DNA from: Stappia stellulata DSM 5886
GTDB taxonomy: Bacteria > Pseudomonadota > Alphaproteobacteria > Rhizobiales > Stappiaceae
DNA length: 64,000 bases
Assembly: GCF_000423705.1 (NCBI RefSeq)
Contig: NZ_KE384083.1
Span: forward strand, 248,001 to 312,000
Reading direction: 5' to 3'
Of the stretch, positions 63,822 to 64,000 are shown in pieces. The notes beneath the pieces were generated by a model, which did not search any database, was not told the DNA's origin, and was given only the letters and a program-made list of their open reading frames with translations. Every line of letters starts with the position of its first letter. Position 1 is the first letter of the stretch. The translations under genes were made by a program, and so were the position numbers.

Positions 63822-64000
63822 CTACCCGTCGTTCAGGTGGCAGGCCGACAGACGCCCCGGCGCGATCTCGCGCAGCGCCGGCGTTTCCTCGCGGCAGCGG
63901 GCGAACGCATGCGGACAGCGCGGATGGAAATGACAGCCCTTCGGCGGATTGATCGGCGACGGGATCTCGCCCTTGATCGGTTGGAACACCCGCTTGCGCG
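63822..64000 (-). CDS. Peptide ABC transporter ATPase (C-terminal end only)
   Basis: Only the last 59 codons are in the window. They form the oligopeptide/dipeptide C-terminal domain of OppF/DppF-type ATPases: PIKGEIPSPINPPKGC is followed by the conserved HPRCPHA cysteine-histidine stretch and the ending RLSACHL. This part is often found after the nucleotide-binding domain of such ATPases. The gene continues upstream beyond 64000. It precedes the amidohydrolase by 5 bases. Confidence 0.85.
   Translation of the reverse strand, partial: RKRVFQPIKGEIPSPINPPKGCHFHPRCPHAFARCREETPALREIAPGRLSACHLNDG

Overview
The window is a 64 kb stretch of high-GC chromosome (most genes look to be in the mid-60s % GC) from an alphaproteobacterium. 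The best guess is Hyphomicrobiales of a Stappiaceae/Rhizobiaceae type. The grounds are the gene families present: a PccR-type short-chain acyl regulator beside bioY-pccB-pccA-mcm, an IolR/RpiR-controlled sugar ABC transporter, a creatinase with a polyamine-type ABC transporter, a non-pyrrolysine MttB homologue, DUF1194 and IorAB-type molybdoenzymes. The taxonomy is inference only. No rRNA, tRNA, CRISPR array, phage or transposase gene was seen.

Layout. 0-15 kb is a methylated-amine region. It holds a betaine/homocysteine methyltransferase, a dimethylglycine/sarcosine dehydrogenase-like flavoprotein, an MttB-family methyltransferase, a four-gene ABC transporter, creatinase (creatine to sarcosine and urea), and a decayed sarcosine oxidase locus (internally deleted soxA with an intact-looking soxG). 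15.4-19.2 kb carries an IorAB-type molybdenum hydroxylase with a divergent LysR gene. 19.3-29 kb is the propionyl-CoA module (bioY, pccB, pccA, mcm, pccR). It carries two foreign-looking insertions: a low-GC DUF4393/Abi-alpha gene between pccB and pccA, and a sulfotransferase gene flanked by a 61-bp direct repeat made of the first 61 bases of pccR. 29-37 kb has an Lrp regulator with a saccharopine dehydrogenase, a K+/H+ antiporter, a ChaN protein, a membrane protein that looks like a catalytically dead trypsin-fold protein, and a thiolase. A block of 203-bp tandem repeats follows at 37.2-37.7 kb.

37.7-46.8 kb looks like an inositol/sugar module: mmsA with a LysR regulator, two Gfo/Idh/MocA dehydrogenases (one IolG-like), an RpiR regulator and a binding-protein/permease/ATPase transporter. 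Palindromic GGAAT-ATTCC sites sit in its promoters. 47-51.8 kb has pirin, an anchored protein of unknown function, an M20 amidohydrolase and a peptide-type binding protein. The permeases and fused ATPase of that peptide transporter lie at 55.7-59.2 kb, followed by a ROK kinase. The two halves are separated by a complete proVWX betaine transporter on the opposite strand. The right end has a YceI protein, a ChrR-like cupin, serA, N-formylglutamate amidohydrolase and the C-terminus of another peptide-transporter ATPase.

How it fits together. Betaine, dimethylglycine, creatine and sarcosine enzymes share one neighbourhood and would feed glycine, one-carbon units and urea. The propionyl-CoA module and mmsA both handle C3 acyl units. 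The proVWX genes would supply betaine or proline betaine to the 0-15 kb enzymes. Points most worth a second look: the rearranged bioY-pccR promoter, the Abi-alpha gene coupled inside the carboxylase operon, the pseudoprotease-like membrane protein, the shared GGAAT palindromes, the soxA remnant, and the permease with a soluble insert of about 280 residues.
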